Shown: in pieces, positions 47,391 to 60,911 of the stretch
Position numbering within the stretch: the stretch's first letter is position 1
How the letters are laid out: each line of letters begins with the position of its first letter
From: Adiantum capillus-veneris
Taxonomy: Eukaryota; Streptophyta; Polypodiopsida; Polypodiales; Pteridaceae
Direction of reading: 5' to 3'
Assembly: GCA_014529385.2 (NCBI GenBank)
Contig: CM043952.1
Location: forward strand, 59,168,119-59,232,118
Length of the DNA: 64,000 nucleotides
Translations under genes and position numbers: made by a program
The notes under the pieces: model-generated
Seen by the model: the letters and a program-made list of their open reading frames with translations, nothing else
Databases searched by the model: none
What the model was told of the DNA's origin: nothing

Positions 47391-49471
47391 TTCAAGTTGG
47401 CTAATCTATGTATTGTCATCCCTAGCAAGAACTACTGTGACTTTCTTGAATAGATCTTGCCCTAACACCATTGTCAAAGGTGACCCTTCGTTTTTCTATC
47501 TGTTGCACTCTAAAGTGTCGCCCATGTGACCACAATGCTCTGTATTTTCAATACTACAAACACATAAAACAAATATTAGAGACTTAATGTAAAAATATTT
47601 TCATGTGGAAATATCTAAGACTGGGATTGTCATTTTGTCTCCTGACCATGAGATTGATAACACATATCTTCTCATTGCTCTATAGGAAAAAAATCGTTGT
47701 TTTGTATATGCTGATCATATATCTTTTGTTTTCAAAATGTTTCATGCTTACATAACATACAAGGGCATGCCCACCATCCTATCATCCTTAATTAATCTAG
47801 ATATCAAACAAAAAATTAATAGTAATAGTGAGTGCGGATTGTTATTACAATATATAACATTTCACACATAAGTTTGAACAAACAGTTTGCTAGCCCTAAG
47901 CGGCTTGAAACTGCCAATCCCTAAGCCAACTGCGATTTAGAGTGGCCAAAGTAAATATCGTGATTTAACGCCGCTAACACTAAGTTGATTTAGAACCCTC
48001 AAATTTTAAGACATTTTAGAGTGGCCAAACCAAAAGACACCAACCATAAGTGGCTAATCCTAAACGGCCAAGCACAACCAACCCTAAGCGGCCAAACCAA
48101 AAGCCACTAGCCCTTTATAGTTTCTACATTGGCACAATGTAAACTACCTCACATTCTCTAGCCATGCCCGATCCTGCAAACCTTGGTCTAGAGGTGCACG
48201 GAGATCAGGACCACCAAGTTATAGTTTCGTCTTTATTGGTCAATGCATATACTTGTGGGTGCAACATAAGCATCGATGTCTACATGACAATGCATGTAAA
48301 GGACAAGCCCTAATGCTTTGACACTCTAACCTAAAACTCCAAGAGGCCTAACCAAAACCTAAACGAGTCGGTTTGTTGATCAGCTAAGGAGATTTAAAGC
48401 TGCTTCTAACAGGGCGGTTCGTTGATTAACTAAGTTGACTATTTGTGGGTTAGATTCTATCGCTGGTGGTTCTAACACTAAGTCGGTTAAGAGCGATCAA
48501 ATCCTAAGCCAATTTAGAGCGGCCAAGCCAAAAGACCCCAACCCTCTTAAACTGTAAAACTTGTAGCGGAAAAACCAAAATCCGCTAAGCCTAAGAAGCT
48601 AGCCCTAAGTGGCTAGCCAAACACTCACTTTTGAAAATCTCAAGACATTTACCGTGATCTTTTATTGCGTTTTGTAGAGAGAGAAGTCCAAAATGGTTTG
48701 GCCAAAGAAGAGAGAGGGGGGCGGGATGACATTTCTTTGTATTTCAAATATTATCATATTTATTAACTCTTAAATTACTACATTTATTACCACAGTGATT
48801 GCTGCTAAAATTGCCACGCTTATTATTGAACCTCGCTTTAGCGCTTAAACATTCAAGTTTTGGAAATTCCCTCTATTTTTCTTGTGAATAAAAAGTAAAT
48901 CACATTTTTTAAAGTTAAATATAAAAAAAGATATTAAAATATGGAACAATGGCTATGTGTATAAGCATGAAACTACAAGAGGAAACTCCACCCTAGAGTT
49001 ATGCATGCACGTGCATGTAAAGCAAGCACCCTCAGAGATGAGAAGCCAAACATGGACGGCATGGGCACTACTTTCTTGGAATTCGTATATGTGTGCCCAA
49101 AGGTTCGATCTCCACAAAATCCATCCATCATGGTTTGGATTGGCTCTCACAAACTGAGGCAATTGATTCATCTCGTTATAGCAAAACACGGACAAGCCTG
49201 TTTTACAAGTGGATTGGGGATGGCCTGCTTTTGTGATGAACCAAAAAGCCCCCTGTTCAACAAAGCATCCTCACCTTGAAGGTAATCATGGCACTGCTTG
49301 CTCAATGCCCCTTCGGAGCCCACATTTTTCAATTTTCACCATGATAGCGTAAAGTGTACCCACATTACCAGATGGTAGCACCTATGTTAGTTTCTTCAAT
49401 CTCTATCTTGCAACAATGTGCAAGTGTCCTGTACTTTTGCAAGAACCTTCTTCATTCTGCTTAACAAAATG

Positions 49472-49545
<74 letters not shown>

Positions 49546-49650
49546 ATGAATGGGTGACAAGACAAAAATTTCTATAGAATAAGATATACAAAATGTTTAT
49601 AAATCCTCTTTCAAAAGACCTCTACAAGTAGCTTGATCTAAATCTACCCA
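47391..49650. other. CACTA-associated noncoding stretch with short repeated motif
   Basis: Between 47894 and 48614 a motif close to CCTAAGCGGC recurs at about 47894, 47919, 48042, 48059, 48082, 48503 and 48603, with further weak copies. A (GA)n tract lies at 49475-49542. No gene recognised. Confidence 0.5.
49475..49542. repeat. (GA)n microsatellite
   Basis: 68 bp of GA dinucleotides. Confidence 0.95.
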
Positions 49651-49659
49651 TGGCTCCTA

Positions 49660-50150
49660 AATCAATAAAGAGAGAAATTGAACTTTTGTTTGTGGATTCG
49701 CTGGCTTCATCATCCTTGAACTCATCATCCTCCATCTCATCATTGTCATCATGGAAATCATCCTCACGGAGATTGGAGGCGTTGGGACTTGAATCATCGA
49801 TCTCTCTGTCCCTTGTTTCACCCTAATCCAAAGTAGTAGGTGGAAGAGGGTCGAAGACGGTCTCCACTTCATTAGTGGCAAAAACTCACCTGCTCACAAT
49901 TGCGTGGCAAAACTAAGTCGTCATATCTCCCCGTGTACACACTAGATTCCACCATGTAGAGCCCATTCTCATGTCATCTAGACACATTTTCAAACCACTT
50001 GCACTCAAAGATGAAGGTATGAAAGGTTCTAAAACTAACCTTTAGTATCCTTCAATAGTCCCACAATACCTGGCTTCATCACCATTTGTGTCAAAGTTGC
50101 CTATGACACCACAATCCATGGTGGTTTGACGCTCGTCAATGTGGCATGTA
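49660..50150 (-). pseudogene. DUF4216-like fragment, copy 1, with acidic tail
   Basis: Across frames the minus strand reads DTNGDEARYCGTIEGY, FIFECKWFENVSR, then NGLYMVESSVYTGRYDDLVL. These match the DUF4216 order (YYG-x-I...LFKC-x-WF...). An Asp/Glu-rich end follows (DDFHDDNDEMEDDEFKDDEA). It lies directly downstream of the transposase remnant, as expected for a CACTA element. Broken by frameshifts. Confidence 0.5.
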
Positions 50151-50460
50151 CAAAAGTGTCACCCCTTTGACCACATAGAGTTAAAGGAAAGGCACTATAC
50201 AAGAGAAAAAAATTATACAATTAATCACAAAGATAAAATCAAGGAAAATGAGAACTATATACTAGTTATATATATATATATACAATTATTGTATATATCT
50301 TTGGTACACAGCCTTGTGCATACTCCCATTCTTTATCGGGGATTTCCTCTCCACTTGCCTTTGCTTTGGTCATTCTCTCATGGATCCACTCGGCACTAAT
50401 GAGATCCAAGAAATATGGAAGGTGTCAAGGAACTAGGGGTGCCCTCCTACCTCCATGAGC

Positions 50461-50832
50461 CTACTTCCATGCTTCCCTCTTTTGCAAACTCCTTGCCTTT
50501 GCCATTGTCCACAAGTCTACCCACTTAGTCATAACCTTTGCATTGAGGATGCAAAAGTTGTTGACAACTCGGTGTAGATCCATATCCATGCTAAATAATT
50601 TTCCCTTTCCACTTGGCAGGTGTGAAGTCATCCTTGCATCTTCCTCATTTGACCACATGCAAGGCATTTGATCAACTTGTGCCAAATACTCTGAATGTAA
50701 ACAAATACCTCTTGCACGATCCATCCTTTGGCCATGCATGTCTCTGACTGGGTCTGTAGTTGCGCAAAGTCTTTGAGAGTCTTTTAAAACCTTTCTAGAA
50801 AGAACATCCATCATGCATGCACTACTCCACAT
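50461..50832 (-). pseudogene. C-terminal part of the CACTA polyprotein, candidate
   Basis: A 123-codon minus-strand reading between the transposase core and the DUF4216-like piece. It includes LHRVVNNFCILNAKVMTKWV, which resembles the end of the DUF4218 region in plant CACTA proteins. Assignment rests on position and weak similarity. Confidence 0.4.
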
Positions 50833-51399
50833 ATAGCAGTCTCCTCAACCACATGAAGCAAGAGGTGGACCTGACTAAGAAGAGAAAATGCTTCCTCAAT
50901 GGAACACACGATTTCCATGGCAAGCGAGTAAGCAACAGGCATGACATCTCTTTAAATTTCTTTGGAGCTCACGAATCTGCAAGATAGCACACAAAAGTAC
51001 ACAAAGATATAGTGTATATAGAAAAGTTTGTTGAATATAGAAATAACGTATCTTACTATCTCTCCGAGTTTGAAAATAGATTCCCTCACTTTCTTGTCTC
51101 GGCACATGCACATACTCATTGGCAAAATGAACTACAATGTCAAAATATTAAAATACCATGTGAATTTAGTATTGCACAAACTTCAATATCTAAATGAAAG
51201 GAGGGAGAGGATAGAGAGGAAAGATATAATTACTTGTAACATTTAATGCCATCATGGGTCTTCAACCCATACAATTGAATGCTTCCACCTTTCTTTGCCT
51301 TTGTGAAAGCTTATTTTAGTGACCTCATGTACCCCGTGGGTGTGCAAATGGTTCCCATTTGGGGCTCAACGTGGAGTAGCAGAGGCAAGGAGACGTTTT

Positions 51400-53192
51400 A
51401 AGTCCCTCAAATTCTCCCTAGTCTCCAAAGTGTCTTTTCCCCTGTAATGTGGTCCCATAGGGTGTGAGAAACATTCTTGAATATGTGCATGTGATTTGAG
51501 AGATGTTGTATTTTTAAGTCCTTCCAATATGGAAGCCTTAAAAATATGGAGTACCTTGAAATACCTTTTGGTGGAGTAGACGGGGGTGGATCACTATTGT
51601 AGTGCTCTTCCCAAATGGTTGCCGAATCTACCATTGTAAGCTATAGAGTTGTCTTTCCATTTGCTGGAGCTTTGTATTTGTTGTGACTTTGGGGCTAGAA
51701 ATGATGGTTGTTGGATGGATTACCTTGTGTAAGGCATATGGCTGCTCCATCACCTATGATGGCCCACATGTAGGACATGCATTGTGACTCGATATGGACA
51801 ACCCTACACGCATATCATATTGTTAGAGAGAGAGAGAGCATCAAACTAAATGATGTAGGGATGGAGAACAATGAACATAACATACCAAAAATATCTCCAA
51901 GGCTAGGATAGTCGTGCATGGTCCACATAAGGATACCTCTCACAATGGCCTCTTTCCTCTCCTTTGGAAGTGAAACATCCACAACGGGGATAGCCTTCCA
52001 CAAATCCTCAATGAGAGGTTGGAGGTAGAAATCCATATTTTCCACTTTGTACTTCCCTGGGACAAGCAAAGAGAGAAGGATATTGCCCTTCTTGGTAGTC
52101 TCCCATGGTGGAATATTGTAGGTGAGGATCACCACGGGCCAAGTGCTTTATGATGTAGACTTGGTTCCAAAGGGATTGATACCGTCTTTTGCCAACCCAA
52201 GCCTCAAGTGTTAAGGCTCTAACTCAAACTCGGGACAATGAGTCTTGATGTGCCTCCATGCAAGTGAATTGGCTGGGACACGCATCATCCCATCATTTGA
52301 GCAATGGTTGGCGTGCCATGTGAGAAGCTCCACTGTAGAATTGCTTTTAAACATGTGCTGAATCTGAGGGATACATGGAAAATGCCTCAATACCTTGCAA
52401 GCTAGGTGAGTCCTGCTGACACCGTTCTTCTAGCGTGCTTCCCTACACATGGGACATGATGTAGCGAGTGCATGTTCATTGCGGTATAGTACACAATCAT
52501 TGATGCATGCATGGATGTGCTCATACTCCAGGCCTAATGCGATGACAGATGACCTCACTCATTGTCGCTCTGGAGGCATGTGGTGATCTTTAGAAAGAAA
52601 TTTTCCCATCAAACTATAATAAAACAAAAAATTAGTACAAATGAAATGGGGGGATAATAAGGAATTCTAATTTGTAGAATTGCATAAATAAAACTTACCT
52701 GAGAAGTGCATCTACACTTACACTTGCATTGCTCCAACCAAATTTTACTTGCAAGTTGAGGACCTCCAATGATGCTCAGAGCACCAAGTATTGGGCACCA
52801 TTGGGAAGAGGTGTTCGGGCACTCAATAGCAACCTATCCTCCTTTGCTTGTGCATGTTTAGTGCAAGGTCTACAATCCTCCTCGCACGTGCTGGATTCAT
52901 GTGCCAAAAACTCATCCACCATGTCCAACATCTGCTCGTCCTCAAATTCAAAGTGCCCCTGAGACATGCGTGGAGGACTTGTCAAAGTAGAGCTAGTGCC
53001 ACAATCACCTCTTGGCATGCCTTCCCTCAATAGATCTTGCCATTTTAATTTAGCCTTGCATGCCTCTCTACCACCACCAAACACAGACCAATGGGGGGCA
53101 TCCTCAAGCAATGCGGGGGATTGCACTTCCATCCACTCGAGCGTCTTTTTGAGAGCTCCAAAGCCCTTCATTCTCCACATGCTCCAAGGCAA
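51400..53192 (-). pseudogene. CACTA (En/Spm) TNP2-type transposase
   Basis: Read from right to left. The reading starts at 53192 with an acidic, Ser-rich N-terminal part (FEFEDEQMLDMVDEFLAHES). Next come KFGWSNASVSVDALL, IHACINDCVLYRNEHALA with TSCPMCREARW, and KVLRHFPCIPQIQHMF. Then the core: DGMMRVPANSLAWRHI, LRLGLAKDGINPFG and WPVVILTYNIPPWETTKKGN, followed by YLQPLIEDLWK and RGILMWTMHDYPSLGDIFGM, and finally SIFLRLPYWKDLKIQH and NHMHIFKNV. This is the order of Transposase_21 (TNP2) proteins, which bind element ends and cut at CACTA termini. Several stops and frame changes, a probable intron at 52621-52700 and a missing zinc-type segment near 51810 show it is inactive. Confidence 0.85.
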
Positions 53193-53835
53193 TATGCTTC
53201 AAGCAAGGATTTCCCTTTTGCACTTGGCGCAAGGACAAGGTAGTTTTTCCTTCAACCATCGATCCCACTCGGGACCATTCGGGGGACCATGATCATCCCA
53301 ATCCTCTTGCACATGCGTGAAAGAGAGGCATTTTAATTCAAAAATCAAATTTGCTCTAAAAAATGAACAACTAGTAGATTAAGTATCAACTAGATTTTTA
53401 ATAGGACAAATGAGAGAAATGAATAAAGAAATATTTAAATAAAGTACAAAGAGTGAGAAAAGAGAGCAAACCTTAAAAAAATTTAAAATACGATTGAAAA
53501 TATTATTTTAAAAAAATACAATGAGTAAAAAAAGAAAGAGAGGCCAAAAATAATAATAAAAAGTACTTAAGGGGGTGGAAAATGAGAGAGGGGGTTGCAA
53601 AAGCTTGCAACATTGGATACCTTTTTGAGCATTGGAGATTTTATGTATGCATTAATATCCGTGATAATTTTCACAATTATAGTCACGGTAATATTTGGAA
53701 TAATATTTGCGGTAATCACTGTCAATCATAGAAAAAAAACAAAGCAAGGTATGCTGCATTTTTTTGGGTATATCTTGCTCTTCAAACATTGCTGCCATTT
53801 CACCTGCTATGCCTTACTCTCCATCTCAAGCTCTA
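53193..53835. other. Upstream region of the transposase, no gene
   Basis: AT-rich; it should include the transposase promoter and the far CACTA terminus, but no TGTAGTG-type end was found. Confidence 0.35.
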
Positions 53836-53840
53836 CCCCC

Positions 53841-54140
<300 letters not shown>

Positions 54141-54699
54141 TGGCGGGTACCGATTAAGGGTTATATCAAAGAGGGAGACCCTACCACCTCTCCCACGTCG
54201 CCCCATGCTCCCAACACCCCACTCTACGTGAACAGACCACTCCCGCCTACTTTTTCAAAATGGAAAATCTGCAGATCTATATGAAGATAGCAGTGTGGGA
54301 TATTGAGAGCTTGAGTTTGCAAGACTTTTTGATTGGACCATACTTCACTCACTAGCACTATATGGTCCTCTTTAAATCTCTTGCCTTAAGCTATGGCAGA
54401 CATCGATAACAAGTGTCCTTCATTGATGACACCTGCCTTCCACTTCTAACTCTTTTTTCTGTTGTTGACTGTGATGGTGGCAAGTAACATTTGGAGGACG
54501 TACCATATCTTGCATGCAAATGGTTTAGCGGGAGTTTTTCTTCCTTGATTGTACATTGCCAAAATTATACATGATAAATATACATTTTTTGGACATTTCT
54601 TTCCTATGGATGATTGGCTTTTTTAATGCTCTGATAGTTGAATTCATCCTAAACACACGAATGGTCTTGGAAGCCTTCAAAGCTGATCAAGATCCTTTG
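54141..54699. other. 5' part of the Penelope-like element, no clear reading
   Basis: No sustained open reading and no motif seen. May be leader or decayed coding sequence. Confidence 0.4.
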
Positions 54700-57600
54700 T
54701 TTAAATTTTGAGCTTACAAAACCTTTAATTCTCCTATTACAGGACATAGCTAACTATGGCATGAGGATCTTTTAAGGCTGGGCTATTCTGATCGATTACC
54801 GATTGTTGCATCCTTCATACAAGGCCTTCTTCTCTGTATCATAGACCCTCGCTTCCACACCACTATCTGTGAGCATGATTTGGCATGTCTCACTATTGGT
54901 GCAGGTTTTGAGAGTATGCTTCTCTCTGCTATGGACGTGCCTGCCTAGCTTTGTATCTATGCACTAGCCAAGGAAAACTTTGCATAGGCTATTGATAAAA
55001 TAAGAGAAATTAGTACCATTATCCCCAACATCCTTAATGAGGATAACATAGAAAGGAGGGAATGGTGGGAAGGATCACCTTCTATCATGAGAAGATTTAT
55101 GGAGATGCATGGGAAGAAGCTTAGGAATGACCCTTTGGTGAGACAGAAGAAGAAAGGCATGTTGCATGGTGCTCCCATGTTCACCCTCTCATCACCCTTT
55201 AACCCCATGAGCAACCTAATACCTGAAGAACTGGATGAGGAGGAGCAAGCAACAGTCAAGGAGGAATTCATAGTAGCAAGACCAGTCTTGGATAAAGCTT
55301 CAAAACCGATGGAAACATATACTGACCCTTTCATTCCACATTGATGGGCTGGAACCTATGTTACATGACACTCATCAAAGGTTTGGGGTTTTGGCAATTA
55401 TGCCCTACTTGCCCCCATCAATGAGAAGTTCCTTCTTACCATTCTCAATGATAAAGGTAAAGAGGTAGCAAGAATTGGGCTACAACAAATCCTTATGAAA
55501 AAATATTCAAATATCATTGAGCCCTATCTTATTGGATGTTCCTTCACTATGGCGCATTTTGAGACACAACGATGCTACACCAATCTTGGGTGTGTCTTAG
55601 GAGTTAAAGGTGTAATATCCCTAACCGGTAGGGACCCTAGCTTTACTACACAGCTATAGAACATTCACCACCCCTTTATCAAATGTGGCTATGATTTCAA
55701 TGGTGAAGGAGACCAATACAGAGAAGACAATGTTCTATGGTTTGATCATGCTCTATGGTTAATAATGTTTATAGTTTCTTCCTTTTTTCTTGCTGACTCT
55801 ATGAAGAAGTCCACCTAAAATTCCTCAAATGGGTGTTGATTGAAGGACAAGAAGGAATCAAATCACTTCTCATTCACCATATGTACAGGGAAAGGCTCAA
55901 AGTATACATCAAGCAAGCTGCCTTATTTCAACAAGACCCGCTTGATGCTCAGAATAATGAGATGGAATCCTTCCTACAAAAGGCTGCGTTACCTACCAGA
56001 GAGTCTAGTTCTGACTCTAGGCATGGCAAGAGGGGACGGATTGACCAAGGGAGAGGAAGATAGAGGAAGGGTCAAAACCCCAGATACTTAATCCAGCCAC
56101 CTACTACCCCTCCCTCAAACCCAGTGTTCTTACCTTGTGAATCCTCTACCAGTTATTCTACAGTAAACCAACCTGTGGCACAAGCTGCCAGACAATCCCC
56201 TACTACACCTTGTTTTACCCCTACCCCTACTACTACTTCTTGTGCTTGCTCTGCTATTATCCCAGGATGTGTTCCTAGTGCTAAGAATCTGCTGTATTTT
56301 TGAAATGATTGCAGGATGTTACCAAGGATGAATTTGGTAGATTTTGTCTAGTACCAAATCAGCCCTCCAAAGATCGTGTCTTCATGCATCTTACCTATAG
56401 AAATGCCTTTATGGATGTAAGGTCTATCCATGCCTTTTTTGGCCTTTTTTTGTATGGATTAGATATTCCATCTAATGAGCTATGGGATGATCTATGTTTT
56501 TCTTAGTCCTTTATGGACCCTATTAAGCTACAGATATGCAATGTTAAGGAAGCTTTTTCTAATACTGAAATACCTCCATGTCAGTGCAATGAGGGTACCC
56601 CTGGTTATTTAAGCAGTCTAAAGCATGTGCTATTTTTTGATCTCAAGTACATTAATAATCAGAATATGAGAAACATTCTTATGAAGGGGCTTAATCATAT
56701 CCCTTCCCAACCTTTGTGCAAGCATATTGCCATAAGTGAACTCTGGATGTGTTTTTCCAACATAATAAAGAGTGGAATTTTACCCCTTATGGATCAACAC
56801 ATTGAGACCCTAAAAAGAAAATATTTTACTACATGCTTATACAAAGCAGCCAATAACCTTGTCTTCATATGTCCAGCCTTCATGAGTCAGGAAGCCAAGA
56901 AGAGGCTAACAGAATCACATTTTCTGCCCATTGATATACCCCAAGCTGACATTTTGCAAACAATTGGTGATTTCATCACCAAATATCACTTAAAAAACCT
57001 CTCTCCTTTACCCTACCGAATGGCTATTTATAAAGACCATAAAAATGCCTTTAGGTGGGATCACATGTGGGTCTAATTGTTGTTTTTTAGAGGTTTCTTT
57101 ACTGTTAGCATGTATTCTCAAAACATGTCTCCCAAGCCTAAAAAATAGGGCACACTTACTCAACCAAAAAGCCCTGTTATGTTGCAATATCAAACTACAA
57201 TCTTGGTGGGTTGTAGACTCACTATATGAGGTTATCCTAAATCTACCAGGAGAAGTAACCTCTGTATTTTTGACTGACGTAAAGAAATGTTATGAGAACA
57301 TTCCTCATCAGGGCAATATAGGAATAATTACCGTCATGAACTCCCTCATTAGCTATGTCTTTGATCAACAGGGACCTTTCATCTCATTTAAAAATTTTCC
57401 AAGTGTGCAAGTGAAAATTGGTCACAACAACCTTACAAAAACCAGCTATCCTTCAACAAGAGGCAAGTCCTAGAGCTGAACTCCTGGTTGATTAATAATA
57501 TGTACATCAAGTGTAATGGGAAAGTCTACAGGCAGATTAATGGGATCCCCATGGGACTTGCATGCTCTCCCATTTGGTGTAACCTCTACCTCCATGCACT

Positions 57601-58034
57601 AGAATACAACTACATCAACTCAACCCTCAAAGACCCTCTTTATCGACATCACCTTCTCCAACTCAAAACTCCATTCAGGTTCTTTAATGATATTGTTTGG
57701 GTTAACAATGAGCAACCCAGGTATTTCACTATCACCAACCCAATTTATCCTCCTTGCCTCTCCGTAGATGACAACAACATCATTTTTAAAGAAGGCAAAG
57801 GTATCAACACAATTTTCCTCAGTATGAAGCTTGAAGTACATCATGGGGAACTACATAAATCCAGGATAGACAAAAGTATGCTGATACCTACCCATGTTCT
57901 GAAATTTATCCACAGAGGCAGCAATAGACCTTCTAATTGGTCTCACAAAGTCATATTATCCCAAATCAAGCCCATTATCTTCTGTAATCACTCTATAGAA
58001 CAAGCCTGCTTTGATATAAAAGCCCTTGTACAAG
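54700..58034 (+). pseudogene. Penelope-like ORF with reverse transcriptase, decayed
   Basis: The upstream part is readable in pieces: 55087-55344 (KKLRNDPLVRQKKKGML), and 55833-56063 ending in a basic stretch RHGKRGRIDQGRGR. The RT begins near 56640 with NMRNILMKGLNHIPSQP and continues with KAANNLVFICPAFMS and LPYRMAIYKDHKNAFRW. A frameshift lies near 57050 and another near 57450. Motif A: FLTDVKKCYENIPHQG with the catalytic Asp. Motif B: QINGIPMGLACSP. Motif C: RFFNDIVWVNN, where Y/F-x-DD is usual, so one Asp is Asn. This order, especially NIP after motif A and GIPMG-x-x-CSP, is typical of Penelope-like RTs. The reading is cut by element E and resumes at 63633. Confidence 0.6.
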
Positions 58035-58039
58035 CTTTT
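58035..58039. repeat. Target-site duplication of element E (left)
   Basis: CTTTT, repeated at 63628-63632. Confidence 0.8.
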
Positions 58040-58203
58040 TGTCAGGACACGGGTCCTGCAGGCAGGGCCCTACCCTAAGGGGGGGTCACGGACCCCGGCC
58101 ATGGGCCAGCTAGCAATGTGGAAAGGGGATCCTAGGGTTAAGAGCCTATAAATATGGGAGGTTGGGTGGAGGATCCAAGTCTCTAGCTCCTGGGGTTCTT
58201 ACA
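58040..58203 (+). mobile_element. 5' LTR of element E
   Basis: 164 bp. The TATA box CCTATAAATATGGG lies at 58145-58158, about 50 bp before the LTR end. Confidence 0.9.
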
Positions 58204-58204
58204 C

Positions 58205-58216
58205 TGGTATCAGAGC
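58205..58216 (+). promoter_or_regulatory. Primer-binding site of element E, tRNA-Met
   Basis: TGGTATCAGAGC, one base after the LTR. Confidence 0.95.
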
Positions 58217-58263
58217 TCAGGGCGGAGGAGACATGGAGGAGGGGGGAGAATGGTTGCATGCAT

Positions 58264-58391
<128 letters not shown>

Positions 58392-60820
58392 GTCGTGGGC
58401 AGGCGCCCTAAGCAGGAGATGGAGGAGCTTCCGGATGTCGTGGGCATGGCCCCTTAGGAGGAAGAACTCGAGGCCGCCAAGAAACAGGGCAAGAACAACG
58501 TTCTGCAAGGAGCAGCGAAGCAGACGAAGATGGTGATTGTGCATGGCGATGCATGGTTTTGCATGCCTTCACGGATGCTCTCTCTCTCTCTCTCTCTCTC
58601 TCGCTCGCTCTCGTGGTCGGAGTTCTCAACACCATGGCTACAGGAAACGGTTCTCTGCAGAACCGACGATGAGAATCGGATGGCGGGAGTCGGCCCTCCC
58701 TTACTCCCCTCTCGGGCTCATCGGGTGTGCCTCGGCATGGTCTGCAGATCTTGTTTCTACTGCGAGGGCCATAGAGTGCCGTGCAGCCCAGCGCGAGGGA
58801 ATCTTCATCGGCTCTGTAGATCTGTGCGGCCGCCATGGCTTCAACAGGTGCAATTTGATTTTTTTTTTCTTTCTTCTGTTGAACATTGGGCGCCCAAGGG
58901 GGACGGCCTTGCTTAGGGGCCCATCCCAAAGGGATGCGACCCATGGGGACCCCCTCCCAGGGGTATGCTGCCCAAGGGGGGCCGTTCCACCCACGGGGTG
59001 CCCAAGGGGCTATCCTTCGGGGGCTTTCCCTTCACCCAAGATTTCCTTCCATGATTATATGCGTGCGGAAAATGTCGACAAGGTCGATTTACTCGGGAAA
59101 GACTTCGAATTTACATTGAAAGATGCTATTCGACTTTAAAGAGATCGTTTGATAACGACAAGGCTCAAAGTAACCCATCGCCAACAACATTTGTACGCCT
59201 CAAACTCTCTTCGATTCGGGAGAATCCCAGTTGGCAAGGTTTGCCTTATTCGAAGAGGATGAAGGATACATGAGGGCAGGGCAAGCTTCAAGTTTCGACA
59301 TGGGTTGTAAGGATCATGGAAGAGCTACCACATAGGCCATGCGGCTAGCAAGGCAAGTCGGCACAAGTCAGTAATGAGGTATGCATTTGTTTTTGAAGTT
59401 GTTTGGCAAACTTGTTCGAATGTGATGAGTGATTCTTGTCCCAGCAAGGCTGTTGTACAAGTTATTAATCTCCATTCATTTGCATGGTTTTGTTAGCATG
59501 AATGATCATCACTTGCACATGCAACTCAATTCTGCTTATAATTTGCTGCATTGTTACTTTGAAATTTACATAAAATTTCGGGCAAGCAAGGATTGCATTG
59601 CCTTCTAGTAAGGCTGTCAGGTCATGGCAATGTTCTCATTTCTTGCCTAGTAATTATCGCACGCAATCGAGGGGAGTACACTTTAGGCCCTCCAAGAACA
59701 AGCACGGCTTGTGACACTTATCTGAGTACTTTTGACGTAGTATCCGACATGGTCGTTTAGCTGAACACGTTCGACACGGTCGATTATCTTTTGTCATGAT
59801 ATTTATGGTGATAGTAGCAGCTATTTACTACAAGAACACAAGTATTTATGTGAAGCAAGGCTTCACTTTGGGCATTTGGAATTGCGAATGCTCACATTTG
59901 GACTATGCTATGAGCATACAACCTTGGGGGGGAATTGGAAATATGCTTGCAAACTATTTCAATACATACTAGACGGACGTATATAACACATGACGGTGTA
60001 TATGATACACACGACAATTCTCTCTCGTGCAACAGATAGGGCTATGAGTTGCATTTGAGCAAGTTTTTCCTTGACATATCAAGACCACTGGTTACAGCAG
60101 GATGACCAGTTAGACCATGTTCAGTTTTGTTTATTTTTCCATGTTTACACATTTACTTTGGAAAATATTGTCGGTTGCGTAAAGCAAAGTGCTTTGATAC
60201 TTTTACGTGTAGCAAGGCTTCTCACTAGTGCCAAGATTTTTCCCATTGACTTGGCATCAAGGGCATTGACACACAAGTTTGGGGAACTTGTAAAATGGGG
60301 GTTTTTGCTCACATTACTGTGGCACCATCCCATTGTATTGTATCACTACCAGTACAGACTGTGCAAGGCACTTATGGTTTCGGGCTTGAGGCCGTCATAG
60401 TAGCCAAGGGCTTACAACTTTGCTTGCAAGGCATGCTAGTCAGGTGGAATGACTTCCACCACATCATGGATTACGCTTCCACTACAACATAGCTACTCTG
60501 TCACGGACGAGTGTGACTTAATGATAGCACTTTGCCTTTGAATTAAGTCCTTGATTTAGATTCCTTTTAGTGTTGGTGTGCGGTGACATCAACAAAAGAT
60601 ACCTAAATAAAAATCAGTTTAAACAACCACAAACACGGTAGGTGGGTCAAGCTGTGGCTTGTGTATTTATGTCACCTCCCTCGATGAGAGAGTCATCAAT
60701 GTAGATTGTTGAATGCTTATAGGATAAGCTGCATGCTAAGCATAAGATGAACATGAGCATGAGCACCAACTATACACGTCATATTAGTTTAAGGAAAGTT
60801 CCTCAGCCCAGCATGCTCTT

Positions 60821-60824
<4 letters not shown>

Positions 60825-60905
<81 letters not shown>
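60825..60905. repeat. (CT)n microsatellite
   Basis: About 80 bp of CT dinucleotides inside element E. Confidence 0.95.

Positions 60906-60911
<6 letters not shown>

Noticed and set aside
51591-51606. ATTGTAGTG as the far CACTA terminus
   Set aside because: It lies within the transposase coding sequence and lacks similarity to the left terminus beyond the core.
58408-59139. Readings of 178 and 200 codons in GC-rich DNA of element E
   Set aside because: Overlapping readings on both strands reflect GC bias and few stops; no motif.
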